A DNA stretch of 64,000 bases from Chaenocephalus aceratus (lineage: Eukaryota > Chordata > Actinopteri > Perciformes > Channichthyidae). The notes below the pieces were generated by a model, which was not told the origin of the DNA, searched no databases, and saw nothing but the letters and a program-made list of their open reading frames with translations. The translations under genes and the position numbers were made by a program. Shown here one piece after another: positions 10,893 through 20,950 of this stretch; the first letter of the stretch is position 1, and the number at the start of each line of letters is the position of its first letter. The stretch is from assembly GCA_023974075.1 (NCBI GenBank), contig CM043803.1, positions 5,854,282 to 5,918,281 on the forward strand. The letters run 5' to 3'.

Positions 10893-10960
10893 TCGATAGA
10901 TAGATAGATAGTTAGGTAGGTACTTTATTAATCCCAAATTGGGAAATAATTTTTGTTGCA
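10893..10960 (-). mobile_element. LINE 3' tail with (TCTA)n
   Basis: On the minus strand TTTCCCAATTTGGGATTAAT AAAGTACC leads into a TCTA-rich tail (10893-10925 on the plus strand). This is a typical 3' end of a fish non-LTR element. Only the tail is present; the clade cannot be decided. Confidence 0.5.
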
Positions 10961-11082
10961 GGACCAGTGTGCTCAACATTAAAATGCAAATACTTAAAAC
11001 CTGTTAAGCCCCAAGGTCAAATTCACGACACTGTGTCTCAGGGGATCTTAATATTTAAGAACCTATGAATGTGTTATACCAG

Positions 11083-11561
11083 CAGTGATGTACCTGAACG
11101 CGTTCAATGAACGATCGTTCATGAACGCGTTCCTATTTTGGGCGAACGTGAACTGAACGTACTGTATTTCCGCTAGATGAACGTAATTGAGAACGCGTTC
11201 ATTCTCAGCGCTGTATAACGGCGTTCAAAAGTGCGTTCATTCTCAGCACTGTATTATAACGGCGTTCAAATGTGTGCCAGATTTCATATGCCTTTCAGCC
11301 GAAAACCCAGTTAAAACACACAGTAAACAGGCTTCAAAATAATGCGGAAAACCACCCAATCTGGCAACAGCAAGCTGCCTGTGATGCGTACGCGCCTGTC
11401 ACCCCTGGCTGTCGCACTAAAATATAAATATACTAAATATATCAGACTCCTCACAACAAACAATGTGGAACCGCGGAACCGGCGAGCATTGAATGAATGA
11501 ATTAGTATGGACGAAGCCGAGAGCAGCTGGAGCAGCACTCGCTCAGAGTGAGACTCTACGG
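11083..11561. mobile_element. Half of an hAT-like element (F), cut at the B1 boundary
   Basis: It starts CAGTGATGTACCTGAACG, followed by several GAACGCGTTC / GCGTTCATTCTCAGC repeats that I associate with an hAT family in fish. It ends exactly at CTCTACGG, the octamer left of element B1, and no continuation of F appears after B1. That is what is expected if B1 had inserted into F and then left with the composite, leaving the right half of F at the donor locus. Confidence 0.5.
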
Positions 11562-12503
11562 CAGGGGTGGGGAACCTCGGGCCTCCAGGCCGTATACGGC
11601 CCGCGAGACAATTTGGTACGGACCTCGAGGTAATTTATAAACACACGCAAAAAATAAAAAAATGAAAGAAATCTAGACCGCAAAAAAATTAAACAAGCGA
11701 GTGCCTGTTTTTCCTGGCCAAGGTCAGGGTCCTTGAACACAACACCAGCCTTAGGTGTCATCACGTGGTATATGTCTCGACTGACAGGGGTGCAGTTCTG
11801 ACGGAGAGCACCAGAAAGCCACTCCAGCACTTCAGAAATTGCAGTACCGATAAATCCATACATATGCCGCAGTTTCTGCGTGTCTGTGTCTTTAGTTGAA
11901 AGCCCAGTGGCGATCTGCTCATCTGTCATACTGATCAGACAGTCAATAACTGTGTTGTTATCATTAGCATCTGGTTAGCTAGCTATGCTAACGAATATAA
12001 GAAGCTTTTTCTACAACCAGTGAGGTAAAGGCACATCTTTATATTATCATTATAGTTATAAAAAAATAAGAGAATAAAGTAAACAGGTATAAAATACTAT
12101 ATGACAGTTATTAATAAAGAAGAATACAGTTTGAAAGGGGAGTGATTTGTCAAATATCCATAAATTAAAAGAAAATCTGCTTACAGTTCTGTTTCATATG
12201 GGTGTTGAGAGATGTATCCATAGATCTCCTAATGTTGCTCTCAAAGTGCACCAGATTGATGCTTTTAACTTCAACATTTACAAAAAAATCTCCCCAGGGG
12301 AGCACGCCAAACCCTGCACGTGCATGCATACGCGAGTCATGGTGAGATATCTGGATTAAGAGGTTGCTTTTTCTTTGCACAGAATGAAATGAATGGGCTG
12401 TGATTTTAGTTTTTTTAAGCAGAGGTCAATAACTTGTACGGCCCTCTGAGGATATTGTAAAAATTGAAATGGCCCTTGAGAGGAAAAAGGTTCCCCACCC
12501 CTG
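11562..12503 (+). mobile_element. hAT family B copy 1 (right end of the composite)
   Basis: Ends CAGGGGTGGGGAACCTCGGG and AAAGGTTCCCCACCCCTG match the clean copy B2 (21734-22748). Flanking octamers differ: CTCTACGG at left, GTCTAAGT at right. The interior has the GTTAGCTAGCTATGCTAACG block common to the B relatives. There is no transposase ORF. Confidence 0.85.
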
Positions 12504-13653
12504 GTCTAAGTGAACGGTGACTGCAAAAACTACACTGCGCATGCTCAGAGTATTTTCCTATTTAATGTGTGTGGCAAAAAATAAAGTGCTGCCATCCCCA
12601 CCATACGTCATCTCACATAATTCAGAGCTGATTGGCTGTCAGTACGTGTGCCGCGAAAAGTGTGGTGTGTGAAGAGGAGATGAGAGAGCTGCAGTGAGGC
12701 GTCCTAAAACCAGGAAGTAAGCTGCGCATGGCTTCCCTCGACAAAAAAGCAACGAGATTTCTCGATAGGATTTGAGAAAATAGCTAAAAATAAGATCTGT
12801 GGGAAACGTAGCTGTTAGATAAATGTACGTTTTGTTCACCCGGATAATATCCACATGTCTACCCTACTTTTATCATTTTCGAATCAAAAATCTATTGATT
12901 AGATTAGATTTATGATAGACTTTTGAAACTACAAGAAGATAAGGAGGACTTTTTGTCCAGAAGGATAGGCAAATGGACTTAATCTTCAAGTCAAGGTAAG
13001 ACTGCAATTTTATTGAAAATGGGATCTTACTAAGAGAGAACAATTCAATATTTAAATGATAAAATTACATTTTTGTGGGTATCCTTCTGTTGAACTGTCT
13101 GTTAAAATTAATCGAAGCATCAGACAAAAAAAGCTTTTGAAAATAATATTATATTTTGATTTAATATATTTGTAAACCTGAAGAGTCAGTGCCAGTGCCT
13201 CACCAGCCATGAACCTCTCTGCAGAAGCTTATATATAAACATCTGAGTTTTTTGTGCCCCACCACCTTTGTACATATAGAAACGCCACTGGTTGTGTAGA
13301 TTCTGCCAGAAGGAAAATCAGCGGAGAGGCCACATTGCTTTTCTTCCCGACTGCAACGCTGGTCCCGCAAATCAAGCAAGAACGTGATTGGTCGATATTC
13401 ATTGGGTGGGGGGAGGAGGGGTGTTAGATAGATATAGAGTTGTAGTATGTAGATAGAGTTCGCTATGATTTAGGTTTCCTTTATGCATAGGGTAGATTCT
13501 TTTAATTACATTTCCTTTTTTGTTTTGTGTATTTTATACATTTTGGATTTGCTTGGCGAGCTATTTTTAGAACATGCCCCGCGGGCGACTCACGTTGCCC
13601 CTGCGGGCGACTAAGTGCCCGCGGGCACCGTGTTGGCTGCCCCTGCTCTAGAA

Positions 13654-14713
13654 TGATAGGAAAGGAGGTTTCAAACTTCCTTTATAACCTCCTTTAGCTT
13701 AGGAACCACTGGACCTCCCTAACCGAAAGGAGAGAGAAAATGCTGCCCCACAATGCCTTGCAGCCACAGCATTTGATGTCACACAACAGTCGGCCGTTCA
13801 CGGAAACAATCGATTATGACGGAGAAATTATATCATGAAAGTTACGGTGCTTATTAAGCTTTTTAAAACGTATGTGGTAAGTTGCCAAAGTGCTTTGTTT
13901 TGAACGTTCATCAGTATTATAATCAAAAAGACAAATATGAACGTTAGTTTTTACTGAAATGATCAAATAAAGTCAACATTTCACTGAGCTGTGTGGGGTT
14001 TGTTCAACTTTTAAAAGATGTTTGAATGGTGATGGACACAGTGATAGGTGTTAAAGACTCACGTTTATAATAAATACATTTGTATTGATTTTAAGATATT
14101 TTCATAGTTCATACAATCATATTGGGATCATTTTTTGTATTAATGTAGACCGGAGGGAGAGGGTGACGAGCATGAGTTTCACTTTCCTTTTTATTTCAAT
14201 TCCAACTTTGGTCATGAAGAATATGTTTCTCTGTTGTCCACGTTCATAAAGCAAAGCAGCAGCATCAGAGCACGGTGCAGAGTCTCTAGATGAGTTTACA
14301 GTAGTCCCTCGTTCTTATTAAACATCCATGTTGTAGTCCGCTGTATAGAAAACTGTAGTTTCCCCACAGCAGCAGACGCACAAAATGACGTCCGCTGGCG
14401 CATCATAAACACGTCGAATAGTGAAAGTGCAGTCGGATTCTCTAATGCACCGCAGTCTCTTCTCCTAAATCCTTTTGAATTCTCCTATCCACTATCCCTT
14501 AACCCCGTGACGTTTCACTCAGAGGTCAAGGAATAGGAGATAGGGTTAGAACTTAGGAGCTGATTTTTAAACTATCCGAACACAACCGAGTTCTCATTTC
14601 TTTCACCGCCTGCTGCTTCCCCTCCTCTCTCCTCGGTTCCCCTCCTCAGTCCTCCGCTCGCATCTCCTGTGGGCGGCACCAAGTCTCGAGGAGGGGAGTC
14701 GAGGAGGGGAAAT
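13654..14713. repeat. GC-rich dispersed repeat and flank
   Basis: TTAGCTTAGGAACC (about 13697) and the CTCATTTCTTT...CTGCTTCCCCTCCTCTCTCC block (14594-14713) recur at 280-420 and partly at 17700-17812. The repeat is rich in inverted CCTCCTC / GAGGAGG stretches. No coding potential and class unresolved. The TTAA element at 14718 interrupts it. Confidence 0.5.
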
Positions 14714-15063
14714 TTAAAGGGGACCTATCATGCAAAATGCACCTTTGTACGTCTTTTATACATGAATATGTGTCCCCGGTGTTCCAGGGAACTCACCAAG
14801 TGTCAGAAAACACAACCCTCTCTATTTTCCTCCTTCGCCAAATCTCTAAAAAAGGGGCTGCAACGGATCTGAAAAAAACGGATCCACATTTCAACACTTT
14901 TCTACGTCACAAAGAAGTGCTCCGCTTATTGGTCAACTCTCCACCTATCAGGGGAATGAGCCACGGCCACGTGCATTGCCAAACCTCTCATTCACATTTC
15001 GGCTATCGGCAGGCTAAATAATCAACCCCAGTCACATCTGTGTTTTTGCCTGCTCTTGCCAGG

Positions 15064-16319
15064 ATGTCTAAGCCAGTTAAACGTTGTGCTGTTGTTGGCT
15101 GCAAGACTCGGGACAGGGGACTGCATGCAATGCCATCAGTGGAAAAAGAAATGAATCTGTGGCTAGACTTCATTTACAAGGGACATGTGCCAGAAGACCA
15201 CGGAAGATTTCTGTTTGTGTGTTCCAAACATTTTACCACGGACATGTTTATTAACTTCTCTCAAGTCCAACACGGATATGCCTCCAAACTAATGCTAAAC
15301 CCGGGATCAATACCAACCATCCGGGACCAGGCCAGTGAGGACACATCCAATTTTGAAGCTGTAAGTTTTTATTTAGCGGTGTTTTTCCTGATAAAGCTAT
15401 CTCTAGCTTGTAGCATGTAGCATGTAGCTTCGCCGCATCAATGTCGCCTCAAACCCAAATAGTAATCGGTTAGGTGTTTATATATTTTTGTAGCATTTTA
15501 TTTTGTACGCTCCGCAGTCTTTGCTTTGTCATTTGAATTATCAGGCATTTGCTAACATGTTCAGACATACTGTCGTAATGGCGATCTGTGTGAAGGCTGT
15601 AAAGCCACGCCCTAGGCGATAACACAAGTATTTATTCTCCTATTTATTAGTATTTTGTATCCTCTACAATCATATTGAGTAAGTTATAATAACAAACGTA
15701 ATCTTCTGTAGGCAAGTGCCGTTTTGTCCAGCGTTATATGTAAACGCTTTTGTGATTGTAGTCTGTAAGAACGATCAGATATCATCGATCTGTAAGCTAA
15801 GCTACGCTACGCTACGCTAATGAGACATGCCGTGTTTTGCAGCGTTATATGTAAAAGCTTTTGTGTGTTTACTTGTTTGCGCACATGAATATAAATGGGG
15901 GTGTGTTAGGATACAACACTGTATGTATGCGAGGGGGGACACACACCACGAGTAAAACTGAGCTAAAGCCCCGTCTGTCTGTTGTTGTTGACAAGGCCTT
16001 ACCTCTTCAACAGGCTAATTAGTGGCTAGCACTCATTACCGTCAGTCTACTGAGCTCAGCCCCTCTCCAACACATCACCTGCATTGAGTCAGAAACACAG
16101 CATGCACGTTACGGTTCAAAACTAACTCAGATTGGAAAAGGCTAAGCAAAGAGCTTTGCTAAATAGAGAGCTTTGCTAAGAAGTTTCAGTTTTTTACATG
16201 CATATACTAATCTAAACCACATTTTTTGTTGTGCTTTTTTTACCATTGCACAGCCCTACGTGGCCAACTTGATGGACCTCATCTTCGACCAAGTCTTTGT
16301 GGACCCTGCACCATTATGA
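15064..16319 (+). pseudogene. THAP-domain protein encoded by the TTAA element
   Basis: Exon 1 (15064-15360, 99 codons, MSKPVKRCAVVGCK start) ends GAAGCT before GTAAGT. A plausible acceptor (TTGCACAG) opens exon 2 at 16254 (PYVANLMDLIFDQVFVDPAP), which stops at 16319; shifting one base lets YERPDREEVIAGYATRFN be read, suggesting a one-base loss. The THAP zinc finger shows Cys8, Cys13, Cys53 and His56 (C-x4-C-x39-C-x2-H), Trp33 and Pro24, as in THAP DNA-binding domains of P-element-like and host proteins. It probably binds the element DNA, but the protein looks truncated. Confidence 0.65.
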
Positions 16320-17044
16320 GCGACCTGACAGGGAGGAGGTCATCGCCGGGTATGCTACACGGTTCAATTTGGCTGCTGTCTGAACCCAACATCGACATTT
16401 CACGGATCAGGAAACTCCCTGCGTATCCTGAGGACAACGCAGGCCGGAATCACCACTCTGATCCTGCGTCCAAGGAAGCCCCAGCACCAGCTCACAAAGC
16501 TTCTGTAAAAATATTTAGTGTCATTTATACAAAATACAAGTAGGCTACATTTAGATTTTTTGTATGGGTTTTTTTAACCGTTGATTTTGACAATAAAGTT
16601 CCAAGTTGATATCAAAATGTGTCGTGATTATTCATGTTTGGATGGGTAAAGAATATTCTGATTTCAAAAGCATAAGGTTGTGTGTGTGGACCTTTTTGTC
16701 GTACACATGGGTGTGTTATGCCATTGCTGTGTAGTATATAATAGTACAATGACGTCGTGGTGCAATTTGCACAAAGAAGTCAATAACTGAGCTTTTAAAA
16801 ACACATGAAACTACACACATTGCTGACAACTGAGGTGTTGTTGGAGTTATACTTTTTATTATCCCTAAGTTATTCAACTTTCCAACGGTTGTTGCACGAT
16901 GTTGGAAGAAAAGGACTGTAAACTATTAAACGCAATGAGGCCATTGTATATATGCTGAAAATATGAATGTCTCCCTTTATAAATATATATATATATATAT
17001 CGCTGTTTTTGCGTTACAAACTGTACACATTGCATTCTTGCTAA

Positions 17045-17293
17045 TTAGCCAAAATATGAACGGAATAAGGAGCAAGCATCGTAACAGAGTAAAATAAATA
17101 GGGACAACAGCTTGTCAGCTAACCATTCAGAAACGTCCTGCTGCAACCGAGATTTTTGCACCTCCGCTGCTTCAGGGTCAGTTTCTGGATCAAATTGATA
17201 GTATGCTTGAACACATGCATTGCTCTGAGATGACATGTTTATTCGACACTCGTAATCACAGCAAGCATGGTAACGTGACTCTCGCCGGCTCAT
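17045..17293 (-). pseudogene. Antisense coding fragment in the THAP element
   Basis: The minus-strand frame contains YYQFDPETDPEAAEVQKSR and LQQDVSEW, an acidic linker that looks like coding sequence of a second element protein read towards the THAP gene. It degenerates into hydrophobic residues after the Trp. I recall similar acidic-linker sequence in fish THAP-associated ORFs but cannot verify it here. Confidence 0.35.
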
Positions 17294-17497
17294 GCCTGCT
17301 CTTCTGCAGGGGGGCGTGGTCAGCTGCTGCTCAGAATTTTCAAAGACGGGCTTGGAATAAAGCGAAAATGAGCGAAACGAGGCATGTCTAAAAAATGATC
17401 TGTTTGGTATTTTGAAAAATAAAATGTATAAATATACCTTATATAGGTATGGTCATACACTATATCATTTAAATATAGCATGATAGGTCTCCTTTAA

Positions 17498-17812
17498 GTA
17501 TTGAGAAACCTCTGATGAAAGCAGTTTCTAAAATAATATCCAGGGGATGCATGCAGAGCTGTCATTGGCTGAGATAAGTCCGGCCGTGCGTCACGCCTCC
17601 ACCGTTCCCGGAAAAGCATCCGCGGAGGAGCCGTGGAGGAACCATCAGTGTATCCTCGGTTAGAGCTCCTCCAGAGAGCCTCCTCGACGCTCGATCCTCG
17701 GTGTGCATTTAGAGAAATGAGATGTCCTTCAACATGGCACGCTGAAATTCATTTCCGGGTCACTACCGGAGGACCGAGGAGTCGAGGAGGGGAAATTTGA
17801 GTATTGAGAAGC
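17498..17812. repeat. GC-rich dispersed repeat, continuation
   Basis: It resumes the repeat interrupted by the THAP element (GTATTGAGAAACCTC) and contains another GTCGAGGAGGGGAAATTTGA block near 17780. It is not coding. Confidence 0.5.
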
Positions 17813-18589
17813 TTCTTATGTTATGTCTTATGTTTCTGTTCCTGTGAGTGTTCCTGAATCCTGTGTTCTTCAATTTCCCATCTCTCATTGCCTAAATGTA
17901 TGTGGTTGTATGAAAGAGAAGGTCTGGGGTGTCAAAATAAAGAAAATGGTTGACTTATTTTGACCCAAATGTTATGCAATAATGCATGTAAATAAAAAAA
18001 AAAAGATTGGAGTTTCAAACTGATGAATAAAGTTCACTTTTTATGGGTAAACTAAACACTTGTCATTATTCTTTCCTGTTCTTTCTCTCCAGTGGACGAG
18101 AGCTTTGGACCTCACTTTACAATACAAACAAACAGTCATAAGCATTTGTCAATTTAAAAACACATTCACACATTTCTTATAAAAAATAAGCTACTCTGCA
18201 TAACAGTAATCTGAAAATGAATTTATGCAACAAAAACACTTCACCACTCATCCAATTACAAATAGAGAATGTATGTTAACGCTGTTTAAGTATACGGTAG
18301 TGTTAAGAGTTTAAGAGACATCCTTTGTAGAACATGTACATGCTTTCATGTTAATATTATTTATTTCAAATTGACCTCGTAAAGTATATACTTTAACTCC
18401 TGGAGTTGTTTATTGTATTCTAATGGTGTTTATCAATTTTGTGTTAATATTTTACACTCCAATATATATTCTAACACTGTGTAAAAAACACAAGAACATT
18501 CCATTAAAGTTTAGATGTGAAAATAATGCATTTATACTATTAATGCATTTATGGGTTTTTCTTTAGCGCCACTAGAGGGAGACAGAGTA
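17813..18589. other. AT-rich intergenic stretch
   Basis: I see no gene or named repeat in this stretch. Confidence 0.4.
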
Positions 18590-18685
18590 AAGGGCTGGGC
18601 TCGAACCTGGATCTTGGAACTCTTCTGCTAGCTATCTAACCCTACTGGACCGCCGCTCTAAAGGGTGAGCTAGACGGCGGACCTT
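18585..18685 (-). repeat. Possible tRNA-derived SINE fragment
   Basis: The minus strand contains AGGTTCGAGCCCAG, a good Pol III B box, preceded by a poor A-box-like TAGCTCACCCTTTAGAGCGG. It may be a SINE head. Weak. Confidence 0.35.
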
Positions 18686-18773
18686 CTATCAAGTAGTATT
18701 TAGTTACTTATATATTTGTTTATGTGTTTTTTTTTAAATACATATCTGTCTTCAACACTCACTACTACCAGAT

Positions 18774-19335
18774 CCAGTGGCGAGCCGTGACTTTTATACC
18801 TAGGCCCTCTGACCCCCCCCTCGAAAAAAAAGAAGAGTTATTACGTCTCAGCATATACTTCAGCGGAATATCAAAACAACGGCGTGGTGCAAAACGCATC
18901 AATGGCAGCGACCCTCTAACACACAAAACAGCACCATTTATATAAACACCTATCATGATAGGGCACCCACAGCCAAGTAACAATTACAAATGAATTAAGT
19001 CGGCACGGCGACCCACATTGAAAATGACTTAGGCCTACCTTTGATGATCAAATCACAAAGTCCATCCTCCTGTCCTTTTGGATGAAGCACTTGATGGCGG
19101 GTCATGCAGCTGATACTTTGCCACTCCAGTTTATCATTGTAACTCAATCTTGAAAATGACTCGGTTAATAATTTCGCAACGATGTCATCACTATCACTGA
19201 AGTGAACCATCATGAACGAACTTATGCTAAAATTATAAATCTATCGATCATAAATCTATCGATTAGATTTATGATTCAAAAATAATAAAAGTAGGGTAGA
19301 CATGTGGATATTATCAGGCTGAACAAAACATGCAT
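18774..19335 (+). mobile_element. Fragment of a CAGTGGCG-type hAT (D family relative)
   Basis: The left end CAGTGGCGAGCCGTGAC is present, and ATCTATTGATTAGATTTATGAT-type sequence of D (compare about 4258-4280, opposite orientation) lies near 19257-19275. No matching right end is found. It includes a possible transposase N-terminal remnant at 18995-19213 on minus. Confidence 0.5.
18995..19213 (-). pseudogene. Possible N-terminal remnant of an hAT transposase
   Basis: The minus frame reads VAKLLTESFSRLSYNDKLEW. The SFS-x-LSYNDKLE pattern resembles the stretch before the TTF-type zinc finger in ZMYM1-like hAT proteins. No zinc finger or RNase H-like catalytic region follows. Short and uncertain. 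Confidence 0.3.
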
Positions 19336-19626
19336 TTATCTAACAGGTTAACAAGTGTAGGTGTGTGTGTTGTACAGTGCGTAGATGCGGCGGACAGACA
19401 GGTCTCAGTTGGTTTGGTGTCCTATGCTTACTTTTAATACTTGTACAACTTTTGGCCCGTATCTTCTAACCAGGTGCAACAAGCAGTGAAGTGAAAAGTA
19501 ATGTACATAATCTACAGAATAAAATATAGAATGAATTGAATGATGAATAAACAGTGAGGGGGTATGAATAGATATACACAGCAGCCTGTGAGCAGTATGA
19601 ACAGTGTATGAATATGCTAAGATATA

Positions 19627-19811
19627 TAATAATAATAATTCCTTACATTTATTATAGCGCTTTATCAATGGTCAGATACTGTGGACAATACCCACAGGAG
19701 CAAGTTCAGGTGAAGTGTCTTGCCCAAGGACACACCGGCTTTACAGATGCAGCAGCGGCGGGTTTCACCCCTTGATCTGATGATCATTGCACAGCGCACT
19801 GCGCCACACCC
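19627..19811 (-). repeat. tRNA-derived SINE, 5'-degenerate copy
   Basis: The minus strand runs from a tRNA-like head (GGCGCAGTGCGCTG) through GTCCTTGGGCAAGACACTTC to a LINE-like tail AAAGCGCTATAATAAATG and an (ATT)n run. It shares its body with the adjacent copy at 19836-20032. The B box is partly deleted. Confidence 0.65.
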
Positions 19812-19835
19812 TCGATCTTCACGCCTCTGGGTCAT

Positions 19836-20032
19836 CGAGGCGCTTTTACAAGTACACATTGGTATCATACATGTACCGTGGACAATACCCACAGGAGCAA
19901 ATCCGGGTGAAGTGTCTTGCCCAAGGACACAACGGCCTGACGCAGTGGGGGCAGGAGCGGGTTTCGAACTGGAGTTCCCCAGCACCCCTTGATCTGATGA
20001 TCGGATGCACAGACCACTACGCCACCCGTCCA
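19836..20032 (-). repeat. tRNA-derived SINE with A and B boxes
   Basis: The minus-strand head GGTGGCGTAGTGGTC (A box) and AGTTCGAAACC (B box, 19960-19970) form an internal Pol III promoter. The body has TGTCCTTGGGCAAGACACTT. It lies head-to-tail with the copy at 19627-19811. Confidence 0.7.
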
Positions 20033-20639
20033 TAAAGTATGAAAACGGTAAGCAGTGCAAGTATAGTATAACATATATAGATATTAATTTCATGATGATA
20101 AACATTGTGGAACAATGATGAAAAATGGGAATGGATGTGGCGACGTAAAACTGACACAAAACAACAACAAACTTTTGCCAGCCAATTGGAGAGTTTCATC
20201 AGCAGGACGGGTTAAAAACCACCAATGAGCGCTCAGCTCAAGATACCAGCGAGTCGTTTCCCATCAAGCATTTATCTTCCGCAGCCCATGGAGAGGAACT
20301 GTGCCGACTCGCCGCGCCTCGCTCTCAAGGCTGCGGGCGTCTTTGTCCAGCGAGATTTCATCGTCTCATGTAGGCGAGCCTCCAGAGCAAGTCGGACAAA
20401 ATGACTAACCATCATGCAATGCACTAGCAAGACGTTGATCGCAACTGCGCAGGTCTCGCTTGTCTCAAACAAGCCTACTGTCTTGCCAGTAAAAAAATTG
20501 ATTGACTACCCTCACTATCAACACAATGAAACACGTCCAGAAGAATGTCATGCAAAGCTGCCTGCCTTCCTTCGATTCTCCCTGAACTGCCTGATCTTTT
20601 TAATGTTCAATTAAAAATTAACCATTTGTGCAGATAGCA

Positions 20640-20907
20640 TGAAGTAGAAAAGATCGCCGATGCTAATGTAGCGTTAGCGTTGGCATTTCTCCCCCGGGGG
20701 CATCTGGGCTTAAACGGTGTATTATAGAATGATCACACCGGTGTGACAGTAGCCTACTCTTCAAAGGGTTCACGAAATATGACTACTACTCTTACTGTTT
20801 AACATGTTGGGTTACTTCATGTTACTTCATGTTAAGGCTAATACAAATGACAAGGCTAAGGCTGTAATGCTAACTAACATGCTTGCTACTAGCTAGGTAG
20901 CCAACTT
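20640..20907. other. Non-coding stretch
   Basis: I see no gene or recognised repeat; short direct repeats such as GTTACTTCAT occur twice. Confidence 0.35.
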
Positions 20908-20908
20908 G

Positions 20909-20949
<41 letters not shown>
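20908..20949. repeat. (ATCA)n microsatellite, tail of the L2 LINE
   Basis: About ten copies of the tetranucleotide are present. Read on the minus strand it is the (TTGA)n 3' tail of the LINE. Confidence 0.9.

Positions 20950-20950
<1 letters not shown>

Larger units (their letters stand above)
3220..12503. mobile_element. Composite hAT unit (A-left end to B-right end) carrying a gene
   Basis: The unit begins CAGGGGTTGGCAACCCGCGG (left end of family A) and ends GGTTCCCCACCCCTG (right end of family B). It is bracketed by the identical octamer GTCTAAGT (3212-3219 and 12504-12511). Outside both octamers the D1 sequence is continuous when compared with the uninterrupted D2 copy (octamer at 3856-3863). 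Inside, the A copy has a different right flank (CCCTAACC) and the B copy a different left flank (CTCTACGG). The simplest reading is that the two outer ends moved everything between them in one hAT transposition, including the coiled-coil gene at 8033-9601. Confidence 0.7.
1253..13290. mobile_element. hAT-like element D copy 1, split by two insertions
   Basis: Three pieces (about 1253-1421, 3143-3219, 12504-13290) align in order with the intact D copy at 3623-4663. Shared landmarks are AGCCCCACCTAGTGTCAGCA, the GTCTACAG...GTCTAAGT segment, and the right end AACGCCACTG. Its left terminus is eroded, so I cannot show its own target duplication. It was interrupted first by the element at 1422-3142 and separately by the 9.28-kb unit at 3220-12503. 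The intact D2 copy serves as the empty-site reference for both. Confidence 0.7.
504..13645. mobile_element. Outermost hAT element (family C), expanded by nesting
   Basis: The left end reads CAGGGGTCACCAACC and the right end GTTGGCTGCCCCTG. The same 8-bp target duplication CTCTAGAA lies immediately outside each end (496-503 and 13646-13653). After removing the inserted material (about 1253-13290), only about 1.1 kb of family C sequence remains, so this was a short non-autonomous hAT before others landed in it. The right arm (about 13300-13645) contains GC-rich CGGGCGACT/GCGGGCAC blocks that I recall from a common fish hAT family. No transposase ORF belongs to it. Confidence 0.75.
14718..17493. 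mobile_element. TTAA-flanked DNA transposon carrying a THAP gene
   Basis: The 16-bp inverted ends AGGGGACCTATCATGC and GCATGATAGGTCTCCT differ at one base and are flanked by TTAA (14714-14717 and 17494-17497). A near-identical repeat without the element (AAATTTGAGTATTGAGAAG at about 391 and 17791) supplies the empty site. TTAA duplication is the piggyBac hallmark, but no piggyBac DDD transposase is visible. Instead there is a THAP-domain ORF on plus and a fragment on minus. Confidence 0.8.
19430..20475 (-). mobile_element. Element Q copy 2, interrupted by SINEs
   Basis: Reverse-strand counterpart of 5055-5670, ending TGTCTCAAACAAGCC at about 20475. Shared blocks include TTGGCTGGCAAAAGTTTGTT and CATCCATTCCCATTTTTCATC. 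Two SINE copies (19627-20032) separate the halves. The other end lacks a matching terminus. Confidence 0.6.
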
